A stretch of 64,000 nt of DNA from Acinetobacter equi (lineage in GTDB: Bacteria; Pseudomonadota; Gammaproteobacteria; Pseudomonadales; Moraxellaceae): NCBI RefSeq assembly GCF_001307195.1, contig NZ_CP012808.1, positions 2,356,001 through 2,420,000 on the forward strand. Direction: 5' to 3'. The first letter of the stretch is position 1; each line of letters begins with the position of its first letter. The translations under genes and the position numbers were made by a program. This document shows, in pieces, positions 55,408 through 64,000 of the stretch. The notes below the pieces were generated by a model. That model saw nothing but the letters and a program-made list of their open reading frames with translations, ran no database searches and was not told where the DNA came from.

Positions 55408-55438
55408 TCGGTTCTGTTTAAGTAAGAGTTGCCTATTC

Positions 55439-55463
55439 GCCTGACTTCGCTCAGGCTTTTTTT
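55439..55463 (+). terminator. Strong terminator after the bifunctional enzyme
   Basis: GCCTGA (55439-55444) pairs with TCAGGC (55451-55456) around CTTCGC, followed by seven Ts. Confidence 0.9.
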
Positions 55464-55561
55464 ACTTGAAAGAAAGACATGAGGTCGTGATTTTTTGGAA
55501 ATTTTTATTAATTTCAATTCAATATAATCCAAATCAACAAATACTGACTTACATACTGAAC

Positions 55562-56011
55562 ATGAGTGATCAAAGCAGTTTAACGATGAGTGTATTGATG
55601 ACACCGGATATGGCTAATTTTTCTGGCAATGTTCATGGGGGAACAATACTGAAGTTACTTGATCAGGTTGCTTATGCATGTGCCAGTCGTTATTCAGGAA
55701 CCTACGTCGTTACTTTATCGGTCGATCAGGTTTTATTTAAGGAACCTATTAAAGTAGGAGAAATGGTTTCATTTCTGGCAAATGTAAATTATGTCGGGCG
55801 AAGTTCTATGGAAATAGGAATTCGTGTTGAAGCTCAAAATATCCAAAGTCGCCAAATACGGCATACAAACAGTTGCTATTTCACAATGGTGGCAGTTGAT
55901 AATAATGGTAAACCGTCTGTGATCGCTCCCTTAAATGTTGATTCAGAACTTAAGAAATGCCGTTATGAAGCAGCTTTAAGACGTAAAAAAATACGCCTCC
56001 AAAATAATTGA
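55562..56011 (+). CDS. Acyl-CoA thioesterase, hotdog fold (YciA-like)
   Basis: A 149-residue hotdog thioesterase with the active-site region ANFSGNVHGGTILKLLDQVAY (only its core cited as GNVHGG, about residues 23-28). SVDQVLFKEPIKVGE and the aromatic NYVGRSSMEIG follow. It hydrolyses acyl-CoA, perhaps to free CoA when intermediates build up. ATG 55562 (MSDQSSL) is chosen; the 32 upstream codons include the region just behind the terminator. The thiolase follows after 38 bp, so both are likely co-transcribed. Confidence 0.82.
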   Translation: MSDQSSLTMSVLMTPDMANFSGNVHGGTILKLLDQVAYACASRYSGTYVVTLSVDQVLFKEPIKVGEMVSFLANVNYVGRSSMEIGIRVEAQNIQSRQIRHTNSCYFTMVAVDNNGKPSVIAPLNVDSELKKCRYEAALRRKKIRLQNN

Positions 56012-56049
56012 ATTTAATCAACGACACATATCTATAAAAAGGATTTATG

Positions 56050-57255
56050 ATGAAAAACGCATACATCATCGATGCCATCCGTACACCTTTCGGCCGCTAT
56101 GCAGGTGGACTTGCACCTATACGTGCAGACGACTTAGGCGCATTACCAATTAAAGCACTGATGGAACGTAATCCATCTGTAAATTGGGAACAGGTTGATG
56201 ACGTAATTTACGGCTGCGCCAATCAAGCCGGCGAAGACAACCGTAATGTGGGTCGTATGTCAGCACTACTTGCAGGCTTGCCTTACCAAGTCCCTGCAAC
56301 GACAGTGAACCGCTTGTGCGGATCATCCCTTGATGCGATTGCTATGGCTGCTCGAGCAATTAAAGCTAATGAAGCTGATTTGATCATTGCTGGTGGTGTA
56401 GAAAGCATGTCACGTGCGCCTTTTGTAATGGGCAAATCAGACAGTGCATATGGCCGCAGTCAAAAGATTGAAGATACCACCATGGGATGGCGCTTTATTA
56501 ATCCAAAACTGAAAGAACTGTATGGCGTAGAAACCATGCCGCAAACCGCTGAAAATGTTGCTGAACAGTTCAATATTAACCGTGTAGATCAAGATAAGTT
56601 TGCTTTAGAAAGTCAACAGCGTACGGCAGCCGCACAAGCCAAAGACTTCTTTAAAAACGAAATTATCCCTGTCAGTATCCCACAGCGTAAAGGTGAAACG
56701 ATTGTGTTGGATACCGATGAACATCCACGTTCGTCAACCACAGCAGAAGGCTTAGCCAAGCTTAAACCTGTAGTAAAAGCCGATGGGACTGTGACAGCAG
56801 GCAATGCATCAGGAATCAATGACGGTGCAGCAGCAGTTCTGATTGCATCAGATGAAGCTGTAGAAAAATATGGCTTAATACCACGTGCCAAAATTATTTC
56901 TTCAACTGTCGTAGGTGTAGAGCCACGCATCATGGGCTTTGGTCCAGCTCCAGCAATCAAAAAGCTTCTTGATCAAACAGGTCTAACTCTAGATCAGATG
57001 GATGTCATTGAACTGAATGAAGCCTTTGCAGCTCAAGCATTGGCATGTACTCGAGATTTAGGCTTGGCGGATGATGAAGCTCGAGTTAATCCAAATGGCG
57101 GGGCCATCGCGATAGGTCATCCACTGGGTGCTTCCGGTGCACGTCTAGTAGCGACAGCCCTAAACCAGCTTGAAGCATTAGATGGAAATTATGCACTTTG
57201 CTCAATGTGTATTGGTGTGGGTCAGGGTATCGCTTTGATTATTAAACGTGATTAA
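56050..57255 (+). CDS. 3-oxoadipyl-CoA-type thiolase, second copy
   Basis: A 401-residue thiolase about 84% identical (hand count) to the catF product at 307-1512. The Cys nucleophile is in RLCGSSLDA, the catalytic His in GHPLGASGAR and the second Cys in CSMCIGVGQG. Of two adjacent ATGs the second (56050) has the better distance to AAAAGGA. In this cluster the likely role is the last step of adipyl-CoA or longer dicarboxyl-CoA oxidation (as DcaF), though it could equally serve a pca or paa route. Confidence 0.88.
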   Translation: MKNAYIIDAIRTPFGRYAGGLAPIRADDLGALPIKALMERNPSVNWEQVDDVIYGCANQAGEDNRNVGRMSALLAGLPYQVPATTVNRLCGSSLDAIAMAARAIKANEADLIIAGGVESMSRAPFVMGKSDSAYGRSQKIEDTTMGWRFINPKLKELYGVETMPQTAENVAEQFNINRVDQDKFALESQQRTAAAQAKDFFKNEIIPVSIPQRKGETIVLDTDEHPRSSTTAEGLAKLKPVVKADGTVTAGNASGINDGAAAVLIASDEAVEKYGLIPRAKIISSTVVGVEPRIMGFGPAPAIKKLLDQTGLTLDQMDVIELNEAFAAQALACTRDLGLADDEARVNPNGGAIAIGHPLGASGARLVATALNQLEALDGNYALCSMCIGVGQGIALIIKRD

Positions 57256-57842
57256 ATGAAAATTAAAGATGTAAAATAAAACTAAAATTAATTAGAAGTG
57301 GGTTAGATAAAAACTCACTTCAATAATCAACAAAGAGATTTATTGACACTTAGTATGGATAAAACTTATTCTATATCAATCTTAATGAACTAAATGACAG
57401 GTGTTATTTATTTAACATAATATACATTATACGAAGTATTTAATAAAAAAACTCATACCTTAATATTAGTTTTTTTATTTATCTGATTACAATAAAACTT
57501 TTCCTATGCCTGTAAATCAACTATCAAAGAAAATAAATGAATTATTCCATGAGTTCATAGAACTTATTTTTTGGCTTAGCAGATGCAGATATAAATAAAG
57601 ATATTTTCATTCATAATTACGAGCCTCTAAATTTCATTTATTTAAGCTAGCGACTTTATAAACACATAAAATTTTTCCCAACCTAGCAACAACTCACTGT
57701 TGATTTTTCAAAGAAAGTTCATTTCACCATTTTCACAAATTAATCTAAATTACAATGATATAAAAACCACCGTATTTTTACGGCCCTATTATTTTATTTA
57801 TACATCAGTATAATTTTTACAAAGAACTACACTTATTTGAAA
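57256..57842. other. 587-bp non-coding region between thiolase and flavin reductase
   Basis: No gene recognised. A hairpin GAAGTGGGTT/AACTCACTTC (57295-57321, one G-U) may end the thiolase transcript. The minus strand at 57765-57783 has CCGTA-N4-TACGG followed by TGGTTTTTA, a likely terminator of the methionine synthase operon. The stretch between them is AT-rich without visible structure. Confidence 0.5.
57765..57783 (-). terminator. Terminator of the mesX-mesD-flavin reductase operon
   Basis: CCGTA (57770-57774) and TACGG (57779-57783) form a short stem; on the minus strand TGGTTTTTA follows. It lies 60 bp after the flavin reductase stop. Confidence 0.6.
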
Positions 57843-58340
57843 TTATAAAAGCATTTCTTCATGTTGACCAACTGAGTGATAGTTGCGATTAAAATAAACA
57901 AGACCTTGATGCTGCTGATTTTTATTAATTGCAATAATAGGACAAATAAAAACAGTATGTGTCCCAATCTCCTGAATTTTATCAATATAACAATCAAAAC
58001 TCACTAAAGCATCATTTAAAATAGGTGCGCCAGTTTCTAATTTAGTCCATTTTCCATATTTAAAACGTTCTATTGAATCTAGTTTTGATGCAAATACATT
58101 CGAGATTTTCTCATGTTGGATAGCTAAAACATTGACTGCTAAAATTTTACTTTCCAAAAAATGCACATGAGAACGAGAAGATTTATTCATACACACAAGC
58201 AATGTTGGCGGTGTATCTGTCACACTGCATACAGCAGATGCAGTAAAACCATGATAACCAGATGCACTTGATGTTGTTACAATATTTACAGCACTCGTTA
58301 AATAAGACATTGCATCTCTATATGCATTTGCTTGTATCAT
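57843..58340 (-). CDS. Flavin reductase-like protein (HpaC/FMN-binding split barrel)
   Basis: A 165-residue flavin reductase domain protein. SAVNIVTTSS is near residue 16, GFTASAVCSVTDTPPTLLVCM follows (cited region about residues 31-51), and SRSHVHFLESKILAVNVLA comes next. Such proteins reduce FMN or FAD with NAD(P)H for a partner monooxygenase. It is the third gene of an operon with mesX and mesD. Since the MesX reaction is believed to need oxygen, this gene may provide reduced flavin for it; that link is inference. AAGGTG precedes the ATG. Confidence 0.82.
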   Translation of the reverse strand: MIQANAYRDAMSYLTSAVNIVTTSSASGYHGFTASAVCSVTDTPPTLLVCMNKSSRSHVHFLESKILAVNVLAIQHEKISNVFASKLDSIERFKYGKWTKLETGAPILNDALVSFDCYIDKIQEIGTHTVFICPIIAINKNQQHQGLVYFNRNYHSVGQHEEMLL

Positions 58341-58426
58341 TTAAATTTCACCTTTTAGATCAGTTCATTATTAAAAACCAAGAATAAAACCTAGTTTCAT
58401 CAACTAAGTTTTATTCATTTGGAGTA

Positions 58427-59455
58427 TTAAGCTGACAGCTCTTTCCGAATAATTTCAGCACCTTGAGTCAAGGCATTTAATTTTGCTTGAGCAACTTGGC
58501 GTGATAATGGTGCCATACCACAATTAGTTGAAGGATAAAGCTTATCTGCTTCTACATATTGAAGTGCTTTTCTTAAAATATGAGCAACTTCATCTGGTGT
58601 TTCTATAGTATTTGTTGCAACATCTATAGCACCAACCATGACTTTTTTGCCACGAATCAGTTCAATTAAATCCATAGGCACACGTGAATTTTGACATTCT
58701 AGTGAAATAATATCGATCTTTGACTGTTGAAGTTTAGGAAAGGTTTCTTCATATTGTCGCCATTCAGAACCTAATGTTTTTTTCCAATCTGTATTGGCTT
58801 TAATACCGTAACCATAGCAAATATGTACAGCTGTTTCACATTTAAGCCCTTCAAGAGCGCGCTCTAGAGTTGCAATTCCCCAATCATTGACTTCATCAAA
58901 AAATACATTAAATGCAGGCTCATCAAACTGGATGATATTTACCCCTGCTGCTTCGAGTTCTAATGCTTCTTGATTTAGAATTTTCGCAAATTCCCATGCT
59001 AATTTTTCTCGACTTTTATAATGATCATCAAATAATGTATCAATCATTGTCATTGGACCTGGTAGTGCCCATTTAATTGGTTGTTTTGTTTGGCTTCTTA
59101 GAAATTTAGCATCCTCAACAAAAACAGGTTTCTTTCGTGCTACAGCTCCAACAACAGAAGGAACACTTGCATCATAACGATTGCGGATACGAACAGTTTC
59201 CCTTTTTTGGAAGTCTACACCTTCAAGATGTTCAATAAATGTCGTGACAAAATGCTGACGAGTTTGTTCACCATCACTCACAATATCAATCCCGGATTGT
59301 AATTGTTCATGTAATGACAAACAAAGTGCATCTTTCTTTGCTTCTAATAATTGTTCACCCTCAAGTTTCCAAGGCGACCATAATTTTTCTGGTTCAGCCA
59401 GCCAAGAAGGTTTAGGTAGACTACCTGCTGTAGATGTTGGAAGTAAAATAGCCAT
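58427..59455 (-). CDS. mesD: Folate-independent methionine synthase core protein MesD
   Basis: A 342-residue protein equal to the C-terminal catalytic half of MetE, without the N-terminal folate-binding half. Motifs are STAGSLPKP, DIVSDGEQTRQHF, LPGPMTMIDTLFDD, FDEPAF (substrate Asp), VHICYGYG (zinc His and Cys) and PSTNCGMAPL (zinc Cys). It is expected to methylate homocysteine using a donor other than methyl-tetrahydrofolate. The neighbouring DUF1852 gene (mesX) identifies it as MesD, a family I recall from genetic work that included A. baylyi. It follows mesX by 41 bp. Confidence 0.88.
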   Translation of the reverse strand: MAILLPTSTAGSLPKPSWLAEPEKLWSPWKLEGEQLLEAKKDALCLSLHEQLQSGIDIVSDGEQTRQHFVTTFIEHLEGVDFQKRETVRIRNRYDASVPSVVGAVARKKPVFVEDAKFLRSQTKQPIKWALPGPMTMIDTLFDDHYKSREKLAWEFAKILNQEALELEAAGVNIIQFDEPAFNVFFDEVNDWGIATLERALEGLKCETAVHICYGYGIKANTDWKKTLGSEWRQYEETFPKLQQSKIDIISLECQNSRVPMDLIELIRGKKVMVGAIDVATNTIETPDEVAHILRKALQYVEADKLYPSTNCGMAPLSRQVAQAKLNALTQGAEIIRKELSA

Positions 59456-59496
59456 ATTGAATCGTATCTCTAATCTAATTTATATAAATTAATGTG

Positions 59497-60504
59497 TTAA
59501 GCTGCATGTTCTGAATGAACTGAGTGCATTTCAGTAAAATTTTTAGCCCATTGTTCGAGAATATCTTGATATGGCTTAATAAAATTTTCTTCTGTCCATT
59601 TGCCCTGCTTAACTGCTAATTGACTACGTTCAATTCGATCATAGACAATTTGTGTCAATGAAAAATCTTGATAGTCTAAACTTGGTTGATAGACAACACC
59701 GGCAGGTGAATTTGTATTGTAAATTTCTGGGCGATATATTTTTTGAAAACTCTCCATGGTACTAATTGCACTGATTAGCTCAAAATCAGTGTAATCACGT
59801 AATAAATCACCCGCACAATAAAATGCTAATGGAGCATTACCATTTTCAGGTTTAAAATAACGGACACTAAGCCCCATTTTTTTAAAATATTCATCTGTAC
59901 GTGAATATTCATTATTCTTATATTCCACTCCTAATATTGGATGAATATTTGCTGTTCGGTAATATGTTTTAGTTGTTGAAACACTTAAACAAATAACAGG
60001 TTGCTTTTTAAATTCTGTTTTAAAAACGTCTGAGTACACAAGATGTTGATATAACTTGCCATGTAAATCACCGAAGTTTTCAGGTTTCTCTCCTGTTTTA
60101 AAACTTTTTTCGGTTAGTAAAACACTAAAGTCATAATCACGTACATATGATGAAAAACTATTCCCAATCATACCGTCAATACGTTCATTAGTTTTATGAT
60201 CAGTAATAGTACTTTTCAACATTTCAATAAATGGAAATGCTTGACCATTCCCTTCTATATCTATTTCTGCAGAAATAATATCAATTTCAAGTGAATATCG
60301 ATCGCCCTTCGGATTATCAACATGAGCTAAGCTGTTAAATCGATTATTAATCATGGCAAGAGTTTTACGTAAATTTTCTTGACGATATTCACCACGTGCT
60401 AGATTTGCAAAATTTGTTGTCAAACGAGTGCTATTTCCTGGCTCATAGTTTTCATCAAATCGAATACGTTTAATTGAACATTGAAATGCTGTATTCATTG
60501 TCAT
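59497..60504 (-). CDS. mesX: MesX (DUF1852), partner of MesD in methionine synthesis
   Basis: A 335-residue DUF1852 protein. Visible stretches are IKRIRFDENYEPGNSTRLTT, NNRFNSLAHVDNP and SLEIDIISAEIDIEGNGQ. From published genetic work as I recall it, MesX is required with MesD for methionine synthesis and probably supplies the methyl group in an oxygen-dependent way. It has no recognised cofactor motif. ATG 60504 is used; a second ATG two codons later is possible. Upstream are two perfect MetR-type boxes, so expression should respond to homocysteine. Confidence 0.87.
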   Translation of the reverse strand: MTMNTAFQCSIKRIRFDENYEPGNSTRLTTNFANLARGEYRQENLRKTLAMINNRFNSLAHVDNPKGDRYSLEIDIISAEIDIEGNGQAFPFIEMLKSTITDHKTNERIDGMIGNSFSSYVRDYDFSVLLTEKSFKTGEKPENFGDLHGKLYQHLVYSDVFKTEFKKQPVICLSVSTTKTYYRTANIHPILGVEYKNNEYSRTDEYFKKMGLSVRYFKPENGNAPLAFYCAGDLLRDYTDFELISAISTMESFQKIYRPEIYNTNSPAGVVYQPSLDYQDFSLTQIVYDRIERSQLAVKQGKWTEENFIKPYQDILEQWAKNFTEMHSVHSEHAA

Positions 60505-60599
60505 ATTCCACCCTAAAGTTTAAATCATCATATTTTTGGATTAAGTTATTTATACAGCAGGATAAAGATGAATAAAAATGATTTAATCTATACGTAAAG

Positions 60600-60612
60600 T
60601 GAATTTTATTCA
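60600..60612 (-). promoter_or_regulatory. MetR-type box upstream of mesX (proximal)
   Basis: TGAATTTTATTCA fits the MetR consensus TGAA-N5-TTCA exactly, 96 bp before the mesX start. It lies in the 18-mer 60599-60616, whose exact inverse is at 60775-60792. AAAGATGAATAAAA at 60564-60577 pairs with 60604-60617 and forms a third, half-matching site. Confidence 0.65.
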
Positions 60613-60778
60613 TCTTTAGTTTTTAATAGTTTTAGAGTGAAATAAATACAATAATTTAATGTCTAATATTTAATCAAAATCAAACTTGAAATAAAGGTAA
60701 ATACTTATAATTAATTTATTTTTTTAATGCACTGATTCTAAATTATTATTTTGATCAGGAATAAACGAATATTTAAGA

Positions 60779-60791
60779 TGAATAAAATTCA
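60779..60791 (-). promoter_or_regulatory. MetR-type box upstream of mesX (distal)
   Basis: TGAATAAAATTCA also fits TGAA-N5-TTCA exactly. It is 179 bp from the proximal box, about 17 helical turns. The whole 434-bp gap (60505-60938) holds no gene other than these sites and the TonB receptor terminator. Confidence 0.6.
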
Positions 60792-60888
60792 CAATAATAT
60801 TAAAAAATATCAACTATCTCATCGTTAGATTTACTTGGTTTTTATATCAGAATTTCTAATTCCATTTATAAATTTGAAATTAAAAAAT

Positions 60889-60927
60889 AAAGAGCAAAGG
60901 TACTCATGGCACTTTTGCTTCTTTTTT
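60889..60927. terminator. Terminator of the TonB-dependent receptor gene
   Basis: AAAGAGCAAAGGT and ACTTTTGCTTCTTT form a long stem with one G-U and one bulge. T-runs stand on both sides, so it can work on either strand. On the minus strand it directly follows the receptor stop codon. Confidence 0.75.
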
Positions 60928-60938
60928 AAATTAAATAA

Positions 60939-63092
60939 TTAGAATCTCTTTTCTATACTGAGTCCCATACTCCAATTACGACCATCTGCAGGTTCAAAAT
61001 ATCGAGCATTACTTTCATTAACAATTACTGAACCAATGTAATTTTGATTAAATAAATTATCTACTCTAGCAAAAGTATTAACTGTCCAATCTTTTAGAAT
61101 CCAGTTATAACCTAAATTTGCTGAAGTAACGACATAACTTGGCGCAGTGTCTGTATTTAAGTCGTTAACATAAATTTTATCTGAATAACGAACATCTATT
61201 CCTGCATGCACACCTTGTTCAGGTTGCCATGCCAATCCCAAAAAAGCATGATTTTTTGCTATCCCAGGAATGTAATTTCCATTTGGTATTGCAGGTACGA
61301 GTATGGCTTTCTCTGCATAATTCATTTTATTCGGTTGTAATGTATCATAAAAAATTGCAGGAATATTTGAATTAAATTTCGCATGAATATAACTATAACT
61401 TGCTTGTGCGATTAAATCTTGCCAAATATTTTTATTCCATGAAAACTCAAATCCTTGTCTTAATGTTTTATCAGCATTTCGAAATGTTGCTCGCCCTTCG
61501 TTATTTCCAGCTGAGACAATATCATTTTTAGTTTGTGTTGAAAAAAGAGCAAGTGTAAATAATCCTAAATCATTTTTAGACTTTAAACCTGTTTCAAAAG
61601 TTTCACTTTTTGCAGCTTTTAAATTAAATTTATATGAATCATCTTCATTGGCTGGATAAGACATTTCAGTAAATGTTGGTGTTTCAAAGCCTTGTGTATA
61701 GCTTACATAGGTCATTAATTCGGGTTGAATTTCCCATTGTAATGCAAGAGATGGTAATAAACGCTTATACTCTGTTGTTCCCGAGTTATCACCATTATCT
61801 AAATAATAATCTTTTGATTTAAAATGTACATTGCTATAGCGCAATCCAGCATCTAGAGTCCAGTTTGGTAAAAAATTATATGAAATTTGCATATATGGAT
61901 CTAAGTTCCATAAAGTATTATGCTCCTCACGTCTAAGCTGACCTTTAACGCCTAATATATCTCCTGAAAAGTTTTGAAATCCTTTTCTATCTTCTTTCAT
62001 CGCATCAAAAGCTAACCCAAAAATAAACCTTGTTTTTTCAATAGCTTCTTGATTTATCCAACGTAGATCTAGACCAAAGTAGTGACGTTCAAAATCAATA
62101 ACACCACCTGAATGATTACTTGCCAATTGACTCATTTTAGGAATAGATTGATATTGAGTAACTGAGCGCTGTCCCAAATACAACATACTATAGAGTTCAT
62201 TTTGATCATCTAATGGTTTATTCCAGGTAACTCCAGTTTGGGTTTGTTCTATTTTTTTACGTGCATTATAGAGCTGAACATTATTCGCGACTTGTTTAGA
62301 GTTTTCTTTCCAAGCTGCACGTGTTAATCCACCTGGATCATCAGCTTGAATATCTACATGATTGATTATCCAATTAACTTCACTACCATTCTCTAAATTC
62401 CATGTAAGTTTACTATTGTTGAGTTTTTTTTGTGCTGTACTATGATCTCTAAAGCCATGAGTATCAAAATAAGAACTGCTAATAATATAACTTGGCTCAC
62501 TTGAATTTGTGGTTCCCCCTTGTAAAATTAAATTAGCTTGTCCTTTTTGATGGCTACCACCTGCATAATCTAATCGAATAGAGTCCTGACCTTCACCTTT
62601 TCTTGTTGTTGTTAAAATAGTACCACCTGATGAATTACCATATAAGGAAGAGAATGCTCCTCCTAAAATTTCAATATGGCTTAAACTATTTAAATCAATA
62701 TTTGATGTTTGACCTTGACCATCTGGCATAGTTGCTGGAATTCCATCTACATATAAACGAATTCCGCGTATGCCAAATGTTGATCGAGCACCAAAACCAC
62801 GCATGGACATTTGTAAATCTTGTGCATAATTTTCTCTGTTATTTACCTGAAGACCTGGTACACCTTTTAAAGTTTCAGATAAATTTACATTCATATTATT
62901 TTGTACGAAAGGTTGCTCTACATAAAAAATAGAAGCTGGTGTACTTAAAATATCTTTGTCAAGATGAAAAGCTTGTAGAACAATCGTATCTAATTGATGG
63001 ACTTCTTGTGAAGAAGATTCAGCATGACTACTTTGAAATATAAATAGACCTAAACAAATCACGGATAGTCTTACTGGAATGTTTTTATGCAT
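60939..63092 (-). CDS. TonB-dependent outer-membrane receptor
   Basis: A 717-residue receptor. The signal peptide MHKNIPVRLSVICLGLF ends near SSHAES, and a TonB-box-like DTIVLQ follows (about residue 35). The plug domain has LKGVPGLQVNNRENYAQ, MRGFGARSTFGIRGIRLYVD and GGAFSSLYGNSSGGTI, and the beta-barrel ends in GLSIEKRF. The FecA-like plug suggests siderophore or other chelate uptake, but family members also take up cobalamin or small organics. It stands between mesXD and a PQQ-dependent dehydrogenase. Iron, PQQ-related or sulfur-compound uptake cannot be told apart by sequence. Confidence 0.88.
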   Translation of the reverse strand: MHKNIPVRLSVICLGLFIFQSSHAESSSQEVHQLDTIVLQAFHLDKDILSTPASIFYVEQPFVQNNMNVNLSETLKGVPGLQVNNRENYAQDLQMSMRGFGARSTFGIRGIRLYVDGIPATMPDGQGQTSNIDLNSLSHIEILGGAFSSLYGNSSGGTILTTTRKGEGQDSIRLDYAGGSHQKGQANLILQGGTTNSSEPSYIISSSYFDTHGFRDHSTAQKKLNNSKLTWNLENGSEVNWIINHVDIQADDPGGLTRAAWKENSKQVANNVQLYNARKKIEQTQTGVTWNKPLDDQNELYSMLYLGQRSVTQYQSIPKMSQLASNHSGGVIDFERHYFGLDLRWINQEAIEKTRFIFGLAFDAMKEDRKGFQNFSGDILGVKGQLRREEHNTLWNLDPYMQISYNFLPNWTLDAGLRYSNVHFKSKDYYLDNGDNSGTTEYKRLLPSLALQWEIQPELMTYVSYTQGFETPTFTEMSYPANEDDSYKFNLKAAKSETFETGLKSKNDLGLFTLALFSTQTKNDIVSAGNNEGRATFRNADKTLRQGFEFSWNKNIWQDLIAQASYSYIHAKFNSNIPAIFYDTLQPNKMNYAEKAILVPAIPNGNYIPGIAKNHAFLGLAWQPEQGVHAGIDVRYSDKIYVNDLNTDTAPSYVVTSANLGYNWILKDWTVNTFARVDNLFNQNYIGSVIVNESNARYFEPADGRNWSMGLSIEKRF

Positions 63093-63205
63093 TATTTATA
63101 CTCCTATTTAATATTTTTGATATAAAAAATGATGTATTAATGATGAGAGTTCCTCTAAATTTATTTTCAAATATAAATTGAACTCGAAATTAATATTCAA
63201 ATTGA

Positions 63206-63233
63206 AGAGCGAATAAGCATACTTACTCGCTCT
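63206..63233 (-). terminator. Hairpin after the PQQ-dependent dehydrogenase
   Basis: AGAGCGA (63206-63212) pairs with TCGCTCT (63227-63233), with TAAG/CTTA inside after one mismatch. It lies just past the dehydrogenase stop on the minus strand. The following sequence has only a modest T content. Confidence 0.5.
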
Positions 63234-63239
63234 GCACGT

Positions 63240-64000
63240 TTAATGTTCTAATGTGTAGGCAATAATATAATCACCCGGTTTTGTTTGAAGCATTGTGTGT
63301 CCACCTGCTGCAATCACCACAAATTGTTTATTTGACTTTGGTGATACATATGTCATTGGTGTTGCATTTGGTGCAGCGAGTAAACGATCTTTCCAAATCA
63401 CTTTGCCTGTTTTAGCATCAAAAGCACGGAATGCTTCTTCAGAGGCTGCACCCATAAAGACTAATCCGCTGCGTGTTACTAAACTACCACCTGCAATTTG
63501 AGTTCCTAAAGGAATATCTAAATGACTCTTAATGCCTAATGGTCCAGTATCATGTGATGTGCCTATGCGTGCATTCCAAATGATTTTATTGGTTTGTAAA
63601 TCAACCGCTGCTAATTGACCATAAGGTGGTGCTGTACATGGTGCATTTAATGGAGATAAGAATGGCGCAATAGATGCAGCATAATCTAAACCTGCTTGAG
63701 CTACAGCTCCACCAACATCTTCACCACGACCTGTATCAGGATGAATACCCATTTTATTTGCTTGTTGACGTGGAATTAAATAGTTATACATCGCTAAACG
63801 AGCATAAGGAATGTAAGCAATTTGACGTTCAGGATCGACCGTTAATCCTCCCCAGTTTTGCCCACCTAATGAACCAGGTAATTGAATATAAGGCGTCACA
63901 TCTGGTGGTGTCATTGAGCCATCAAAACGTGCTTGCTTAAATTTAATACGGCAATACATTTCATCAAGTGGTGTAACACCCCACATATTGCTTTCACCAA
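63240..64000 (-). CDS. Membrane-bound PQQ-dependent dehydrogenase, glucose/quinate/shikimate family (C-terminal part)
   Basis: The last 253 codons of a gene that enters from the right edge; the frame is open to position 64000 (GESNMWGVTPLDEMYC). The beta-propeller blades include PGSLGGQNWGGLTVDP, CTAPPYGQLAAVDLQTNKI, GTSHDTGPLG, GGSLVTRSGLVFMGAASEE and MTYVSPKSNKQFVVIAAGGH. These match periplasmic quinoprotein glucose or quinate/shikimate dehydrogenases (Gcd, QuiA), which pass electrons to ubiquinone. With aromatic-acid genes around, QuiA is attractive, but the C-terminal part does not decide the substrate. Confidence 0.88.
   Translation of the reverse strand, partial: GESNMWGVTPLDEMYCRIKFKQARFDGSMTPPDVTPYIQLPGSLGGQNWGGLTVDPERQIAYIPYARLAMYNYLIPRQQANKMGIHPDTGRGEDVGGAVAQAGLDYAASIAPFLSPLNAPCTAPPYGQLAAVDLQTNKIIWNARIGTSHDTGPLGIKSHLDIPLGTQIAGGSLVTRSGLVFMGAASEEAFRAFDAKTGKVIWKDRLLAAPNATPMTYVSPKSNKQFVVIAAGGHTMLQTKPGDYIIAYTLEH

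Overview
The window is AT-rich chromosomal DNA from a gamma-proteobacterium, almost certainly an Acinetobacter. The reasons are the set and sequence of the benzoate/catechol genes, the BenM-type regulator, a DcaP-like porin and the MesX/MesD methionine synthase pair. Nearly everything in it concerns uptake and oxidation of aromatic, alicyclic and dicarboxylic acids through CoA thioesters. There is no complete mobile element, CRISPR array, rRNA or tRNA.

Layout. (1) 1-14.6 kb: a single merged ben-cat cluster on the minus strand, read catB-catC-catA-benA-benB-benC-benD-benE-catI-catJ-catF-catD (catD cut by the window edge). Divergent from it are a BenM/CatM-type LysR gene, a BenK-like permease and a porin. 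Together they take up benzoate and convert it through catechol, cis,cis-muconate and 3-oxoadipate to succinyl-CoA and acetyl-CoA. (2) 14.6-23.2 kb: small modules. These are a LysR/Rieske oxygenase pair, a zinc alcohol dehydrogenase, an IS transposase remnant, a glutamate symporter, a LysR/D-amino-acid dehydrogenase/RidA group and a cupin protein. (3) 23.7-27.1 kb: an aromatic-acid efflux operon (FUSC, DUF1656, HlyD).

(4) 27.1-36.4 kb: a cyclohexanecarboxylate pathway matching the bad/ali genes of Rhodopseudomonas palustris: a MarR regulator, badH, badI, aliB and aliA, then a nitroreductase, a second acyl-CoA dehydrogenase and glutaryl-CoA dehydrogenase. A 20-bp near-palindrome (TATGTAAATATATTGACATA) overlaps the -35 box of both the badH operon and the acyl-CoA dehydrogenase/gcdH operon. 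The two loci, 5.8 kb apart, therefore look like one MarR regulon. (5) 37.3-47 kb: ETF-ubiquinone oxidoreductase, which collects electrons from the acyl-CoA dehydrogenases, two DHA2 permeases, a LysR-MmgE/PrpD pair, an aldehyde dehydrogenase and a 3-hydroxyisobutyrate-dehydrogenase-like enzyme, plus a candidate structured RNA near 40.5 kb.

(6) 47.4-57.3 kb: a beta-oxidation cluster that begins with two copies of the same acyl-CoA dehydrogenase gene. They differ at two silent positions in 1149 bp, and the identity stops at the start and stop codons. The rest is an AAHS permease, an ADP-forming acyl-CoA synthetase, a fused hydratase/dehydrogenase, a thioesterase and a second 3-oxoadipyl-CoA-type thiolase. 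This suggests adipate- or pimelate-like dicarboxylate catabolism. (7) 57.8-60.8 kb: the folate-independent methionine synthase system mesX-mesD with a flavin reductase, preceded by two perfect MetR-type boxes. (8) 60.9-64 kb: a TonB-dependent receptor and the C-terminal part of a PQQ-dependent glucose/quinate-family dehydrogenase, cut by the window edge.
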